Source: an uncultured Collinsella sp. (lineage in GTDB: Bacteria; Actinomycetota; Coriobacteriia; Coriobacteriales; Coriobacteriaceae). From it: a DNA stretch of 6,369 bases. The translations under genes and the position numbers were made by a program. The stretch is from assembly GCA_902495155.1 (NCBI GenBank), contig CABUWD010000113.1:1-6369 (forward strand), read 5' to 3'. Below are positions 6,300 to 6,369 of the stretch, in pieces. The stretch's first letter is position 1. Every line of letters starts with the position of its first letter. The notes under the pieces are model-generated. The model was not told the origin of the DNA. It made no database searches and saw only the letters and a program-made list of their open reading frames with translations.

Positions 6300-6369
6300 C
6301 CGCCTATATCATCCCGTGCTCAAACATTCTCGCTGCGCTGCGAAACTGCGCGCGGGACGATATAGGCGG
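6300..6369. repeat. imperfect palindrome downstream of def, possibly cut by the window edge
   Basis: The 20-base arms 6300-6319 (CCGCCTATATCATCCCGTGC) and 6350-6369 (GCGCGGGACGATATAGGCGG) pair at 18 of 20 positions. One exception is a G-U wobble as plus-strand RNA and the other becomes a wobble on the minus strand. The 30-base loop contains a small hairpin, TCGC (6330-6333) with GCGA (6340-6343). The right arm ends exactly at the window edge, so longer arms or a following T run cannot be seen. It could be an intrinsic terminator for priA-def or a palindromic repeat element. The loop is longer than in ordinary terminators, which slightly favours the latter. Confidence 0.7.

Noticed and set aside
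1..6369. CRISPR array, tRNA or rRNA genes, prophage, toxin-antitoxin or defence genes
   Set aside because: There are no regularly spaced direct repeats, no cloverleaf-like segments, and no unexplained long coding region. The four housekeeping genes occupy nearly all the sequence.

Overview
The window is a GC-rich housekeeping segment of a bacterial chromosome, with strong G/C preference at third codon positions. It carries four complete, intact genes: metK on the minus strand, then gltX, priA and def on the plus strand. The protein style (an actinobacterial-type MetK with extra segments, a long PriA with an Ala/Pro/Glu-rich N-terminal extension, and the priA-def pair) fits an actinomycete of the Coriobacteriia, perhaps near Collinsella. 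That placement is inference from memory, not from a search.

Layout from left to right. Positions 1-140 hold a strong intrinsic terminator (71-100) that closes metK. They may also hold the last codons of a convergent gene cut by the window edge. metK (141-1421, minus) encodes S-adenosylmethionine synthetase. The 283-base divergent region 1422-1704 carries weak promoter candidates for metK and gltX. Between them lies a near-100-base palindromic element with perfect 33-base arms (1527-1559 and 1592-1624). gltX (1705-3180) encodes glutamyl-tRNA synthetase and is followed by an intrinsic terminator hairpin (3204-3230). priA (3270-5723) encodes the primosomal replication-restart helicase. def (5742-6278) encodes peptide deformylase and starts 18 bases after priA, so the two look co-transcribed. 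A second, different palindrome (6300-6369) fills the right edge.

The genes do not form one pathway. They are core functions: methyl-donor synthesis, tRNA charging, replication restart, and removal of the N-terminal formyl group from new proteins. I see no defence system, prophage, CRISPR array, tRNA or rRNA gene, or transposase gene.

The most interesting signals are small. PriA begins with QLSLF, an exact match to the consensus bacterial beta-clamp-binding pentapeptide, placed before a probably disordered linker. The other two are the palindromic elements, which look like short non-autonomous repeats in intergenic DNA.
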